NCBI GenBank assembly: GCA_025057315.1
Contig: JANWXW010000102.1
Span: 1 to 43,256 of the forward strand
Reading direction: 5' to 3'
DNA: 43,256 nt
Origin: Myxococcota bacterium
GTDB taxonomy: Bacteria > Myxococcota_A > Polyangia > Palsa-1104 > JAEUJZ01
Shown here: positions 23,683-31,795 of the stretch, one piece after another
Layout of the letters: every line of letters begins with the position of its first letter
Position numbering within the stretch: the stretch's first letter is position 1
The notes under the pieces: model-generated
Told to the model about the DNA's origin: nothing
Database searches by the model: none
What the model saw: the letters and a program-made list of their open reading frames with translations, nothing else
Program-made: the position numbers and the translations under genes

Positions 23683-26640
23683 TTACCGTCGTTTCCGCCG
23701 CGCTGCTGCCTTGGCCAGGCCCGTGCGGGCGGCGCGTTCCTGCAGCCGGTCCGGGTGCAGCATCAGGACATGGCGATACTCGGCCAGCGCCCGGTCCCAT
23801 TGCCCGGCCTGCAGACAGAGCTCCGCCAGCAACAGCCGAGCTGGCACCGACTCCGGGCTCACCTCGACCGCGCCCTGCGCGCTCTGCAGGGCCCGCATTC
23901 GGTTCTTGCGTCCGATGGCGCGGGCCTGCTGCAGGAGCAGCTGCGCCAGCTCCGCGCGTGGGAACGGTGCATCAGCCCGCAACGCGCTGAGCGCCCGGTA
24001 GCTGGCCAGGGCTCCATCGACATCCTTGCGGTCCATCTGGTCTCGCGCCCGCAGCCCCAGGGCCTGTACGGCCTGCTCCCGCAACCGGTGCGCCTCCGGA
24101 TGGCCCGGGGCGATGGCCTCCACCCGTTCGAGCAGCTCCGCCAGGTTGTCCCCGGGCGGAGCCATATACCGATGGCCCTCAGCAGCACGTCGCGCCCACT
24201 CCAGCAACGCCGCCTCCGGCCCGGGGGAGGGGGCAGCCGTCCTGGGCGGGGACGGGTCCGAGCGGAGAGCCGAGGCCGGGGACGAGTCGGACTCGAGCGT
24301 CGATGGCACCGGCCGAGGGGCCTCTAGGTATGAAGCAGCGCGCTGGTGCGGCGGGGTGGGCAGGTAGCGGGCCGCCAAAAAACCGGCTGACACCAGCAGC
24401 ACGCCCGCCCCCGCGCCGAAGAGCAGATAACCAGGGCGTAGGTGCCGCTGCACGCTGCGCTGCGAGGGCGATATGGGTGCCGATGGAGAAGATGGGCGAG
24501 GCGGTTCCCCGACCGACGCCGCCGGGGCGGCCCGCTGCGGCAGCAACGCTCCATGCTCTGCTGTCGAAAACGGCACCGTCGGCTCGCTGGCCAGTGGATG
24601 CGCTGAGCGCTCTGGCCCAATCCATACCGCTCCCGGCCGTGGTGCCAGCTCTGCCTGTGCCGCCTGCAGCTCTTCTAGCAGCTCGCCCATCGTCTGAGGC
24701 CGCCGTGCCGGCTCACGCTCCAGGCAGCGCATGATGAGCGCCTCTAGCCGCGGCGGCACGTTCGGCTCCAGGGCGCTTAGGGGGGGCGGCGGCTCGCGCA
24801 CCTTGCGCAGCAGCATCTCGCTCGGGGGCTCGGTGTCCTCAAAGGGCACGCGGCCGCCGATCATCTCGTAAAGAATGGTGCCGACCGCATAGATATCCGC
24901 GCGCCCGTCCACCCGGGCCCCGGTCGCCTGCTCTGGTGCCATGTACGACGGGGTTCCCACCGTCAGGCCCGGCTCAGTGAGGCGGATGGGCACGCTGGGT
25001 TCAATGCGCATGGCGATGCCAAAGTCGAGCACCTTGACGAAGTCGCGCAGCGGGCTCGGCTGGCCCCGCTCCGCCGGTCCCTCACTCTCCTCGGGGTGGA
25101 GCAGAAAGATGTTCTCCGGCTTGAGGTCGCGGTGGATGACCCCCGCCTGATGCGCCGCGGCCAGCGCCTGCACCAGCTGTACAGCGATGCGCAGCGCGCG
25201 CTGGATGGGAAGCCGCCGGCCTGCGCCCAGCACCTGCCCCAGGTCCATGCCCGTCAGGTGCTCCATCACCAGATAGGCGCTGCCATCTGGAGTGTAGCCA
25301 AAATCGGTGACATCGATGATGTTGGGATGGCCCACGCGCGAAGCTGCCTGCGCCTCACGCCGAAACCGGGCCACCAAATCGGCCTGCTGCGAAAAGGGTC
25401 GGTGCAGGATCTTGAGCGCAACTTTTTTGCGGATGGCCATGTGCTCGGCCTCGTAGACCGCGCCCATGCCGCCGCAGCCAATGAGCCGCTCAATGCGGTA
25501 CCGCCCGTCGATGATCTGCATAATCCGCTGGCTTACATCGGGGGGGGCCGACTGGAGCGGCGGCCGAGCCATGGGCCAGGCACCCTGCACCGCGGACTCG
25601 CTGCGTACAGCAGTCAGCCCACCGACCCCCAACAAGGGGGGGCGGGGCGCGCGCACCTTGGGCAGTTCCTCGCGCAGCAGACGCTCGTGCTCCCGCTGCT
25701 CGCGCTCGATCTCGTCGCCGTACAGCTCACGCAAGAAGCTTGCTACGCAACCTTGGTCCACATCTGGCGCCAGGCGCAGCAGCTCCCGGCTCACCGCCTG
25801 CCGCATCTCGTCCGCCGAAGCAAAGCGCTCCTCACGCCGCGGTCGGAGCGCCCTGAGCACCACCTGATCGAGCGAGGGCGGCAGGTCGGGCGCATAACGG
25901 CTTGGCGGAGCAGCCTCCATGGTGCGCACGGCGCGCAGTGCCTCCGCCGGCTCGAGCGTGGGCTCGATGAGCGGCTGTCCGGTGAGCAACTCCCACAGAA
26001 TCACCCCCAAGGCATAGATGTCTGCGCGGTGATCCGCGGCCGCACCCTGTGCCTGCTCAGGCGCCAGGTACCCGATGCGACCAAAGACCATCCCGGGGCC
26101 TGTCTTCTCGCTCTTGATGCGCGAGGCAGCGAGGCCAAAGTCGGTGATTTTGACCTCCCCCTGCCAGGAGCACAGGATGTTGGGTGGTGCGATGTCCCGG
26201 TGCACCAGGTGCAAGCCGCCGTAGCTGTGGGCATAGGCCAGACCGCGCGCCACTTCACGCACCACGTACAGCGCCAGATCCACCGGGATGCGCGCTCCCA
26301 GGTCGGCGCACCGGTTCCATGCCGCACGCAGGTCGCGCCCAGCCACCAGCTCCATGGCCAAGTACAGCTCGCCGCCCACCAGGCCCGTGTCGAAGACCTG
26401 CACCAGGTTGCTGTGGCTGAGACGCGCCATGACCCGCGCTTCGTCCATCATCCGGCGCATTTTGGAAGGGTCCCCAGGCGCGGCGCTATCCGCCTCGGGC
26501 AGCTTCTTGATGACGCACAGCTTCTCAGCGCCACCCAGCTCGCCGGTGGCGGCCAGGTACAGCTCCCCCATGCCACCGCGAGCGAGCGGGCGCAGAAGGA
26601 CATATTTGCCGAACAGGCGGGGGAAGGGCGCGTCGCTCAT
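23683..26640 (-). CDS. Tandem double serine/threonine protein kinase, membrane-anchored
   Basis: A 985-residue protein with two complete eukaryotic-type kinase domains. Kinase 1 spans about 13-290: Gly loop ARGGMGELYLA, K45 in VIKK, catalytic loop HRDIAPPN (147-154, the usual Lys replaced by Ala, as often in myxobacterial kinases), DFG at 167-169, and YLAPEQ. Kinase 2 spans about 381-665: IGCGGMGAVYEAEH, K410, the canonical HRDLKPEN (503-510), DFG at 539-541, and GTPSYMAPEQ. A Pro/Ser linker leads to one membrane helix (about 738-758) and a helical TPR-like tail (about 790-985), probably periplasmic. The start at 26640 is chosen from the kinase homology. It is divergent from a PEGA-domain gene. 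Confidence 0.93.
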   Translation of the reverse strand: MSDAPFPRLFGKYVLLRPLARGGMGELYLAATGELGGAEKLCVIKKLPEADSAAPGDPSKMRRMMDEARVMARLSHSNLVQVFDTGLVGGELYLAMELVAGRDLRAAWNRCADLGARIPVDLALYVVREVARGLAYAHSYGGLHLVHRDIAPPNILCSWQGEVKITDFGLAASRIKSEKTGPGMVFGRIGYLAPEQAQGAAADHRADIYALGVILWELLTGQPLIEPTLEPAEALRAVRTMEAAPPSRYAPDLPPSLDQVVLRALRPRREERFASADEMRQAVSRELLRLAPDVDQGCVASFLRELYGDEIEREQREHERLLREELPKVRAPRPPLLGVGGLTAVRSESAVQGAWPMARPPLQSAPPDVSQRIMQIIDGRYRIERLIGCGGMGAVYEAEHMAIRKKVALKILHRPFSQQADLVARFRREAQAASRVGHPNIIDVTDFGYTPDGSAYLVMEHLTGMDLGQVLGAGRRLPIQRALRIAVQLVQALAAAHQAGVIHRDLKPENIFLLHPEESEGPAERGQPSPLRDFVKVLDFGIAMRIEPSVPIRLTEPGLTVGTPSYMAPEQATGARVDGRADIYAVGTILYEMIGGRVPFEDTEPPSEMLLRKVREPPPPLSALEPNVPPRLEALIMRCLEREPARRPQTMGELLEELQAAQAELAPRPGAVWIGPERSAHPLASEPTVPFSTAEHGALLPQRAAPAASVGEPPRPSSPSAPISPSQRSVQRHLRPGYLLFGAGAGVLLVSAGFLAARYLPTPPHQRAASYLEAPRPVPSTLESDSSPASALRSDPSPPRTAAPSPGPEAALLEWARRAAEGHRYMAPPGDNLAELLERVEAIAPGHPEAHRLREQAVQALGLRARDQMDRKDVDGALASYRALSALRADAPFPRAELAQLLLQQARAIGRKNRMRALQSAQGAVEVSPESVPARLLLAELCLQAGQWDRALAEYRHVLMLHPDRLQERAARTGLAKAAARRKRR

Positions 26641-26712
26641 CGACCCTGCGGCACTCAAAAGCGTATCATCTGCTACCGTCCGCACACAAGGCAGAGGGGG
26701 GCGTGCAGACGA

Positions 26713-26742
26713 TTGACAGCGCACCGAGTGCGGCTTCATATA
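26713..26742 (+). promoter_or_regulatory. Candidate sigma-70 promoter for the PEGA gene
   Basis: A perfect TTGACA (26713-26718), an 18-base spacer and CATATA (26737-26742, three of six matches). It lies in the 145-base divergent region between the double kinase and the PEGA gene and would leave a leader of about 37 bases. Confidence 0.4.
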
Positions 26743-26785
26743 GGGCGGTGGGACCCCCCGTACAAGCCAAAGAGAGCCCGACCTG

Positions 26786-27883
26786 ATGTTGAATTCCATC
26801 CCATGGCGGCCATCCTCGGGCCTGGGCGGGTACCTGCGCAGGTCCTGGACGCTGGTGGTGCTGGGCCTGGTGGTCGGGCTCGCCGGCTCGGCCTGGGCCC
26901 AGGGGGCTTCAGAGGGGCGAGAAACCGTGGCCGTGCTCCGCCTGCCCATCCAGGGCGTGACACCAGAGCTAGAGGCCGAGCTGCGCGCGGCGCTGCGTGA
27001 GGCGCTGGTGCGTGGGGGCCTGGACGTCCTGCCCGATGCCGACGTGGAGGGCAAGCTGCGGCGCGATCCCCAACTGAGCGCTTGCACCACGCGGAGTTGC
27101 TTTGCGCGCGTGGCGCTCACGCTGGGCGTGCTACGCGTGGTGGAGGGCGAGGCCGAGAGCCCACAACGGTCTGCCTACCGCATCAGGCTCCAGTTGCGCG
27201 ACCTGCGCACCGGTCAGATTGTGGCGGGGCCAGAGGAAGAGCGGTGTGACATCTGTGGGGCCGAGGAGGCCCGGCAGATGGTAGCCCGTGTGGCGGTACG
27301 CCTGGCCCGGAGCGCTCCGCCGCCGCCCAGGGGCGCGGGCCTCCCAGAGACCGGCACGCTGCAGCTGGACAGCCAGCCCCTGGGCGCTGCGGTGCTGATC
27401 GACGGCGTGCTGCAGCAAGACCGGACCCCAGCCATGTTCCTGCTGCCGCTGGGCGTGCACACCCTGGAGCTCCGCGCCCCGGGACACCGCTCCGTGCGGC
27501 GCCGGGTGGAGATCGTGCCAGGCCGACACACGGCGCTGAACCTGGAGCTGGTGCCCGTGCCGCCGCGGCGGCCATGGCTGACCGCGCTGAGCGCGGTGCT
27601 GGCGGCTGGTGCCGTGGGGTTGGGCATTGGCAGCGGCGTGCTGTGGTCCTTCCACGGCCGGCCTGCCTATGGCGAGCCACCCGAGGACCCATGCCAGATG
27701 CCGCAGCTCCGGTGCCCATTCAAGTACGACAACCGGGCCAGCGGGGCTGCCACCGCGGCTCTGGCCGGTCTGGTCGCCGCGGGGGCAGCCGTGGCCATCT
27801 CTTTCGATTACGCGCCGCCGCGGCGCCGCGTGCTGGTGGTGCCCCCAGAACCAGCACAGCGGGAGACGACCAGGGGCCGCTGA
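26786..27883 (+). CDS. PEGA-domain envelope protein
   Basis: A 365-residue exported protein. It has a signal or anchor segment (SWTLVVLGLVVGLAGSAWAQG) and a domain of about 150 residues with CTTRSCFARVALTLGVLRVVEGE and a CDIC motif, a layout I associate with myxobacterial lipoprotein-like proteins that start from a TolB-like fold. A PEGA domain follows (about 187-260: GTLQLDSQPLGAAVLIDGV, TPAMFLLPLGVHTLELRAPGHRS). Two hydrophobic segments are near the C-terminus (AVLAAGAVGLGIGSGVLW and AALAGLVAAGAAVAIS) with a disulfide-capable CQMPQLRC loop between them. PEGA domains bind surface structures in a family-dependent way. It shares a divergent promoter region with the double kinase, a common pairing in myxobacteria. 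Confidence 0.85.
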   Translation: MLNSIPWRPSSGLGGYLRRSWTLVVLGLVVGLAGSAWAQGASEGRETVAVLRLPIQGVTPELEAELRAALREALVRGGLDVLPDADVEGKLRRDPQLSACTTRSCFARVALTLGVLRVVEGEAESPQRSAYRIRLQLRDLRTGQIVAGPEEERCDICGAEEARQMVARVAVRLARSAPPPPRGAGLPETGTLQLDSQPLGAAVLIDGVLQQDRTPAMFLLPLGVHTLELRAPGHRSVRRRVEIVPGRHTALNLELVPVPPRRPWLTALSAVLAAGAVGLGIGSGVLWSFHGRPAYGEPPEDPCQMPQLRCPFKYDNRASGAATAALAGLVAAGAAVAISFDYAPPRRRVLVVPPEPAQRETTRGR

Positions 27884-27942
27884 CGCTCGCCCAGTGGCGA
27901 GGCGCAGGGCCATGTGGCCACTGCCGACCGGTTGCCCGTAGG

Positions 27943-27958
27943 CCCCGCTGTCGCGGGG
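27943..27958 (+). terminator. Hairpin after the PEGA gene
   Basis: CCCCGC-TGTC-GCGGGG forms a perfect six-pair stem 60 bases after the PEGA stop codon. No T-tract follows, so it may be a weak or factor-assisted terminator. Confidence 0.3.
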
Positions 27959-28035
27959 GTCGTGCGCCTTGGGGCTTAGATTCTGCCCCATCCTGTTGCT
28001 CGTCGACAGGGGCTACCTGCTCTCGGCACCTCCTC

Positions 28036-28041
28036 TACAAT
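28036..28041 (+). promoter_or_regulatory. -10 element for leaderless SLC13 gene
   Basis: TACAAT (five of six matches) is followed by exactly six bases and the ATG at 28048, so the expected transcription start is the A of the start codon. No Shine-Dalgarno sequence is present and no clear -35 is visible. Confidence 0.45.
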
Positions 28042-28047
28042 GCCCGT

Positions 28048-29325
28048 ATGCTAGGACCCGTGAGCCTCGCTCTGCTGTCGCTGCTGGCGCTGGTCCTGGC
28101 CATCTTGCTGAGCCTGGTGCTGCGGCTCAATGGGGGCCTGCTGGCCCTGCTGCTGGCATTGGCCGTGGCCCTGCTAGGGGGGCGCCCGCTGCGCGAGGTA
28201 GCCGCTGGCTTTCCGACCCAGGTGCTGCTGACGCTGATCGGCCTGACGCTGCTGTTTGCCGTGGCGCGACACAACGGCACGCTGGCGCGGATGACCGGCC
28301 GGGCCGTGGTCCTGTGCCGTGGCCACGCGGCGCTGGTGCCGGTCTTGTTCTTTGTGCTCGCGGTGGGGCTGGGCACCATGGGAGCCGGCAACATCGGCGC
28401 GGTGGCACTGCTGGCTTCGCCGGGCATGGCCGCCGCCGCTCAGGTGGGCGTGCCGCCGCTGCTGATGGCCATCTGCATCGCCAGCGGTGGCAACGCCGCC
28501 GCGCTCTCGCCGCTGTCGCCCACAGGCGTCGTTGCCGCCGAGTTGCTCCGACGCGCTGGCATGCCCCCCGTGGGCTGGACCCTGTACGTGCAGTGCCTGC
28601 TGGCCCACGCCACGGCGGCCCTGGTCGCCTACCTGGTGCTGGGTGGGCCCGCGCTGCTGCTGCGCCATCGCGCCCAGCGGGAGCGGCTCGCGGCGGTGCT
28701 GGCCACCGCAGAGGGGCCCTGGCGTCTGGCGCACTGGGCCACCGTGGCGGTGTTGCTCCTGTTGCTGCTAGGGGTGGCGCTGCTGCGGGCTGACGTCGGC
28801 GCACTCGCCCTGCTGGGCGCGGTGGGGCTGTGCGCATGCCGCCTGGGCGACGAGGAGGCGGCCCTGCGCGACCTGCCCTGGGGAACGATCGTGCTGGTGT
28901 GCGGCATGATGACGCTGGTGGCCCTGCTGGAGCGCAGCGGCGGGACCGCACTGCTGGCCGGGTGGCTCGGCCACGCAGGCGGACCGATCCGGATGCTGCT
29001 GTTGGTCGGGCTGCTGACGGGGCTGCTGTCGGTTTGGAGCAGTTCGGTGGGCGTGGTGCTGCCGGCATTCCTGCCGCTGGTGCCCGCTCTGGCCCAGCGC
29101 ACCGGTGCCGACCCGGTGGCGCTAGCCAGTGCCGTGTGTGTAGGTGCGCACCTGGTGGACGTTTCGCCCCTGTCAACCCTGGGCGCGCTGTGCCTGGCGC
29201 ATGCTCCGGCGCAGGTGGACCGCACCGCCCTGTACCGCCACCTGCTGGTCTGGGGCCTGTCGATGACCCTGTTTGGCGCGCTGTACTGTGGCCTGGTCTT
29301 CGGCGTGCTCGGGCAGCCGCGCTAA
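28048..29325 (+). CDS. SLC13/MatC-type anion or dicarboxylate permease
   Basis: A 425-residue very hydrophobic carrier of the ion transporter superfamily, with about 11-12 helices. Paired hairpin loops rich in small residues mark the substrate site: LGTMGAGNIGAVALLASPGMAAAAQVGVPPLLMAICIASGGNAAALSPLSPTGVVAAE in the first half (shown here by its GNIGAV and LSPLSPTG ends) and SSSVGVVLPAFLPLVPAL plus LVDVSPLSTLGAL in the second. The LSPLSPTG/VSPLSTLG pair resembles MatC N-terminal and C4-dicarboxylate carriers. The substrate (malonate, dicarboxylate or another anion) cannot be settled. The ATG is at 28048; the frame is open far upstream but without homology. It is not linked to any neighbour by spacing. 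Confidence 0.82.
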   Translation: MLGPVSLALLSLLALVLAILLSLVLRLNGGLLALLLALAVALLGGRPLREVAAGFPTQVLLTLIGLTLLFAVARHNGTLARMTGRAVVLCRGHAALVPVLFFVLAVGLGTMGAGNIGAVALLASPGMAAAAQVGVPPLLMAICIASGGNAAALSPLSPTGVVAAELLRRAGMPPVGWTLYVQCLLAHATAALVAYLVLGGPALLLRHRAQRERLAAVLATAEGPWRLAHWATVAVLLLLLLGVALLRADVGALALLGAVGLCACRLGDEEAALRDLPWGTIVLVCGMMTLVALLERSGGTALLAGWLGHAGGPIRMLLLVGLLTGLLSVWSSSVGVVLPAFLPLVPALAQRTGADPVALASAVCVGAHLVDVSPLSTLGALCLAHAPAQVDRTALYRHLLVWGLSMTLFGALYCGLVFGVLGQPR

Positions 29326-29704
29326 GACCTGCGCCAGGGCCTGACGCTCTCACGGTCTCCGCCTCGGCGCAAGAAGCACCCAGGCGGGGGCATCTGGCCC
29401 CGACCACGCCCCCCGGACACACATGCAGCCCGCTTCCCGCATCCTCTGGGCGCCCTTCTACCCTTCTAATTCTTTCTAAACTTGGGGGTTCGCCTCCCCA
29501 GCCGGCCGGCTCAGGTGGGCCTGCCGACCTTCAGGATTCAAGCGGCTTGGCGCCTCTGCCGCCCCCTTTTTCGGACGGCCAGGTGCTGGCGCCGCTTGAC
29601 AGCAACCAGCGCAAGGTAGAGCATACCAGGTTATCGTCAGGCCGCAGCCTGGGGGGCCCTACGGGGGCGCTCCCTACGGGTCGGACTGAAGAGAGACACC
29701 GCCC
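29326..29704. other. Intergenic region upstream of the GH15-zwf operon
   Basis: About 380 bases. It holds a pyrimidine tract with three TTCTA repeats (29455-29479), a hairpin TGGGGG-TTCGCC-TCCCCA (29483-29500, a GGTTCGCCTCC that resembles a tRNA T-arm but no tRNA is attached), and a perfect TTGACA (29596-29601) with only weak -10 candidates 17-19 bases later (GAGCAT, GCATAC). This is the likely control region of the carbohydrate operon. Confidence 0.5.
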
Positions 29705-31795
29705 ATGCCCCGCGACCTCCCTATCGGCAACGGCCAGCTGCTGGTCACCTTCGACGCGGATCACCAGATCCGGGATATCTATTATCCCTACGTCGGCAAG
29801 GAAAACCACGCCGGTGGCCATCCGTTTCGCTTTGGCATCCGGGTGGGGTCCACGTTTTGCTGGATCACCCGCCAGCACGGCTGGCACATCCACAACGTCT
29901 ACGAGGCCGACACGCTGGTCACGCAGGTCCAGGCGCGACACGAAGGGCTGGGGGTTCAGCTGATCATTCGCGACTGCGTGGATTTCCACGAGACGGTCTT
30001 GTTGCGCCAGGTGGAGGTGCGCAACGAGACGCCCCAGGCTCAGCAGGTGCGGCTGTTTTTCCACCAGGACTTTCGCATCTACGAGTCAGAGATCGGCGAC
30101 ACCGCGGCCTACGACCCGCGCAACCGCACGGTGGTGCACTACAAGGGAGAGCGCTACTTCCTGGTCAATGTATCGGTGGAGGGCCGCGCTGGTGTGACCC
30201 ACTATGCCATCGGGCAAAAGGGGTCCCCCGGGCATGAGGGCACCTGGCGCGACGCCGAGGACGACGGACAGCTGTCGGGCAATCCCATCGCCCAGGGCGC
30301 GGTGGACTCGGTGGTCGCTGCACACACGCTCATTCCAGCAGGACAGACGCGAACCATCTACTACTGGATGGTAGCGGCGCAGACCTGGGCCGGCCGCTGG
30401 GACGGCGCCCAGGAGGTCAACGCCAAGATCGTCCAGCGTGGGCCAGCCTCGTTCATCGAGCGTACGCGCGCCTACTGGCGGCTGTGGGTCCGCAAGGAGC
30501 CGCTGGACTTTGCCGACCTGCCCGACAGCATCGTGGACCTGTACCGGCGTTCGCTGCTCATCCTGCGCACCCAAATCGACAACCGCGGTGCCATCCTCGC
30601 TGCCAACGATAGCGACGTCACGCAGTTCAACCGCGACACCTACAGTTACCTGTGGCCGCGCGACGGGGCACTGGTGGCGCACGCGCTCGACCTGTGCGGT
30701 TACCCGGACATCTCGCTGCGCTTTTTCCACTTCTGCGCCGATGTGCTCACCCAGGACGGCTACCTGCTGCACAAGTACAACCCCGACAAATCGCTGGCCT
30801 CCTCGTGGCACCCCTGGGTCGAGGGCGACCAGCCGCAGCTCCCCATCCAGGAGGACGAGACGGCGCTGGTGGTCTGGGCTCTGTGGAAGCACTTTCAGCG
30901 CTACCGCGACCTGGAGGCAATCAAGCCCCTGTATGGCCGCCTGGTGCGCAAGGCAGCGGAGTTTATGGCCCGCTACCGCGAGCCGCACACGCATCTGCCG
31001 GCACCGTCGTACGATCTGTGGGAGGAGCGCCGCGGCATTTTGTCGTTCACCTGTGCCTCGGTCTATGCGGGCCTGCGGGCGGCAGCCGAGTTTGCGCGCA
31101 GTTTTGGTGAGGTCGAAGCGGCGCAGCGCTACGAGTCCGCAGCGGCCGAGATCCGCGATGGCATGGATGCCTACCTGTGGCGCCCTGAGCTGGGTCGCTT
31201 TGCGCGCATGATCAATGTCCTGCCCGACGGGTCCATCCAGGTGGACCCCGTCCTGGATGCTTCCCTCTGGGGCTTGTTCTACTTTTCTGCCTACCGTCCG
31301 GATGACCCGCGCATCGTGGCCACCCTGCGCGCGGTGCGCGAGCAGCTCTGGTGCAAAACGCCTGTAGGGGGCATCGCCCGCTACACGAGCGACTCCTACC
31401 ACCAGGTGTCTAGAGACGTGGAGGTCGTGCCCGGCAACCCGTGGTTTATCTGCACGCTGTGGTATGCGGACTATTTGATTGCCACCGCGCGCAACCCAGA
31501 CGAACTGCGGGGAGCGCTGGACATTCTTGTGTGGGTCGATCAGCACAAGCTGCCCTCGGGCGTGCTGGCCGAGCAGGTGCATCCCTACACCAACGCCCCG
31601 CTGAGCGTGGCGCCGCTTACGTGGTCGCATGCCACCTATGTCGCCACGGTGCAGGCGTACCTGGAGCGGCTGGAGCAGTTCGCCGAGGCCAGCACGCCCC
31701 GCGAGGTGGCCTACCGCAAGCTGCGCAGCCATGAGTTGAGCGGCTTTGGCCATGTGCACGCCGTGCCCCATCCTCCCAATGGAAAACAAAAATGA
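29705..31795 (+). CDS. Cytoplasmic GH15 glucosidase (glucoamylase/trehalase-type)
   Basis: A 696-residue glycoside hydrolase with no signal peptide, so it acts in the cytosol. The N-terminal beta-sandwich runs from about 1-265 (MPRDLPIGNGQLLVTFDADHQI, DIYYPYVGKENH). The (alpha/alpha)6 catalytic barrel begins at about 280 and includes NRDTYSYLWPRDGA. The two likely catalytic glutamates are in YDLWEERRG (E440 or E441, general acid) and E623 in LAEQVHP (general base). GH15 enzymes release glucose from starch, glycogen, isomaltose or trehalose, and the exact substrate is not fixed by what I see. It overlaps zwf by four bases (ATGA), so its glucose would feed directly into the glk-zwf-pgl genes that follow. 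Confidence 0.93.
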   Translation: MPRDLPIGNGQLLVTFDADHQIRDIYYPYVGKENHAGGHPFRFGIRVGSTFCWITRQHGWHIHNVYEADTLVTQVQARHEGLGVQLIIRDCVDFHETVLLRQVEVRNETPQAQQVRLFFHQDFRIYESEIGDTAAYDPRNRTVVHYKGERYFLVNVSVEGRAGVTHYAIGQKGSPGHEGTWRDAEDDGQLSGNPIAQGAVDSVVAAHTLIPAGQTRTIYYWMVAAQTWAGRWDGAQEVNAKIVQRGPASFIERTRAYWRLWVRKEPLDFADLPDSIVDLYRRSLLILRTQIDNRGAILAANDSDVTQFNRDTYSYLWPRDGALVAHALDLCGYPDISLRFFHFCADVLTQDGYLLHKYNPDKSLASSWHPWVEGDQPQLPIQEDETALVVWALWKHFQRYRDLEAIKPLYGRLVRKAAEFMARYREPHTHLPAPSYDLWEERRGILSFTCASVYAGLRAAAEFARSFGEVEAAQRYESAAAEIRDGMDAYLWRPELGRFARMINVLPDGSIQVDPVLDASLWGLFYFSAYRPDDPRIVATLRAVREQLWCKTPVGGIARYTSDSYHQVSRDVEVVPGNPWFICTLWYADYLIATARNPDELRGALDILVWVDQHKLPSGVLAEQVHPYTNAPLSVAPLTWSHATYVATVQAYLERLEQFAEASTPREVAYRKLRSHELSGFGHVHAVPHPPNGKQK

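Noticed and set aside
25096..27000. 634-codon plus-strand frame opposite the double kinase
   Set aside because: Antisense of strongly conserved kinase domains with no recognisable protein; a GC-driven open frame.
29483..29500. GGTTCGCCTCC resembling a tRNA T-arm
   Set aside because: No acceptor, D or anticodon stems and no CCA can be fitted around it; it is a simple hairpin.
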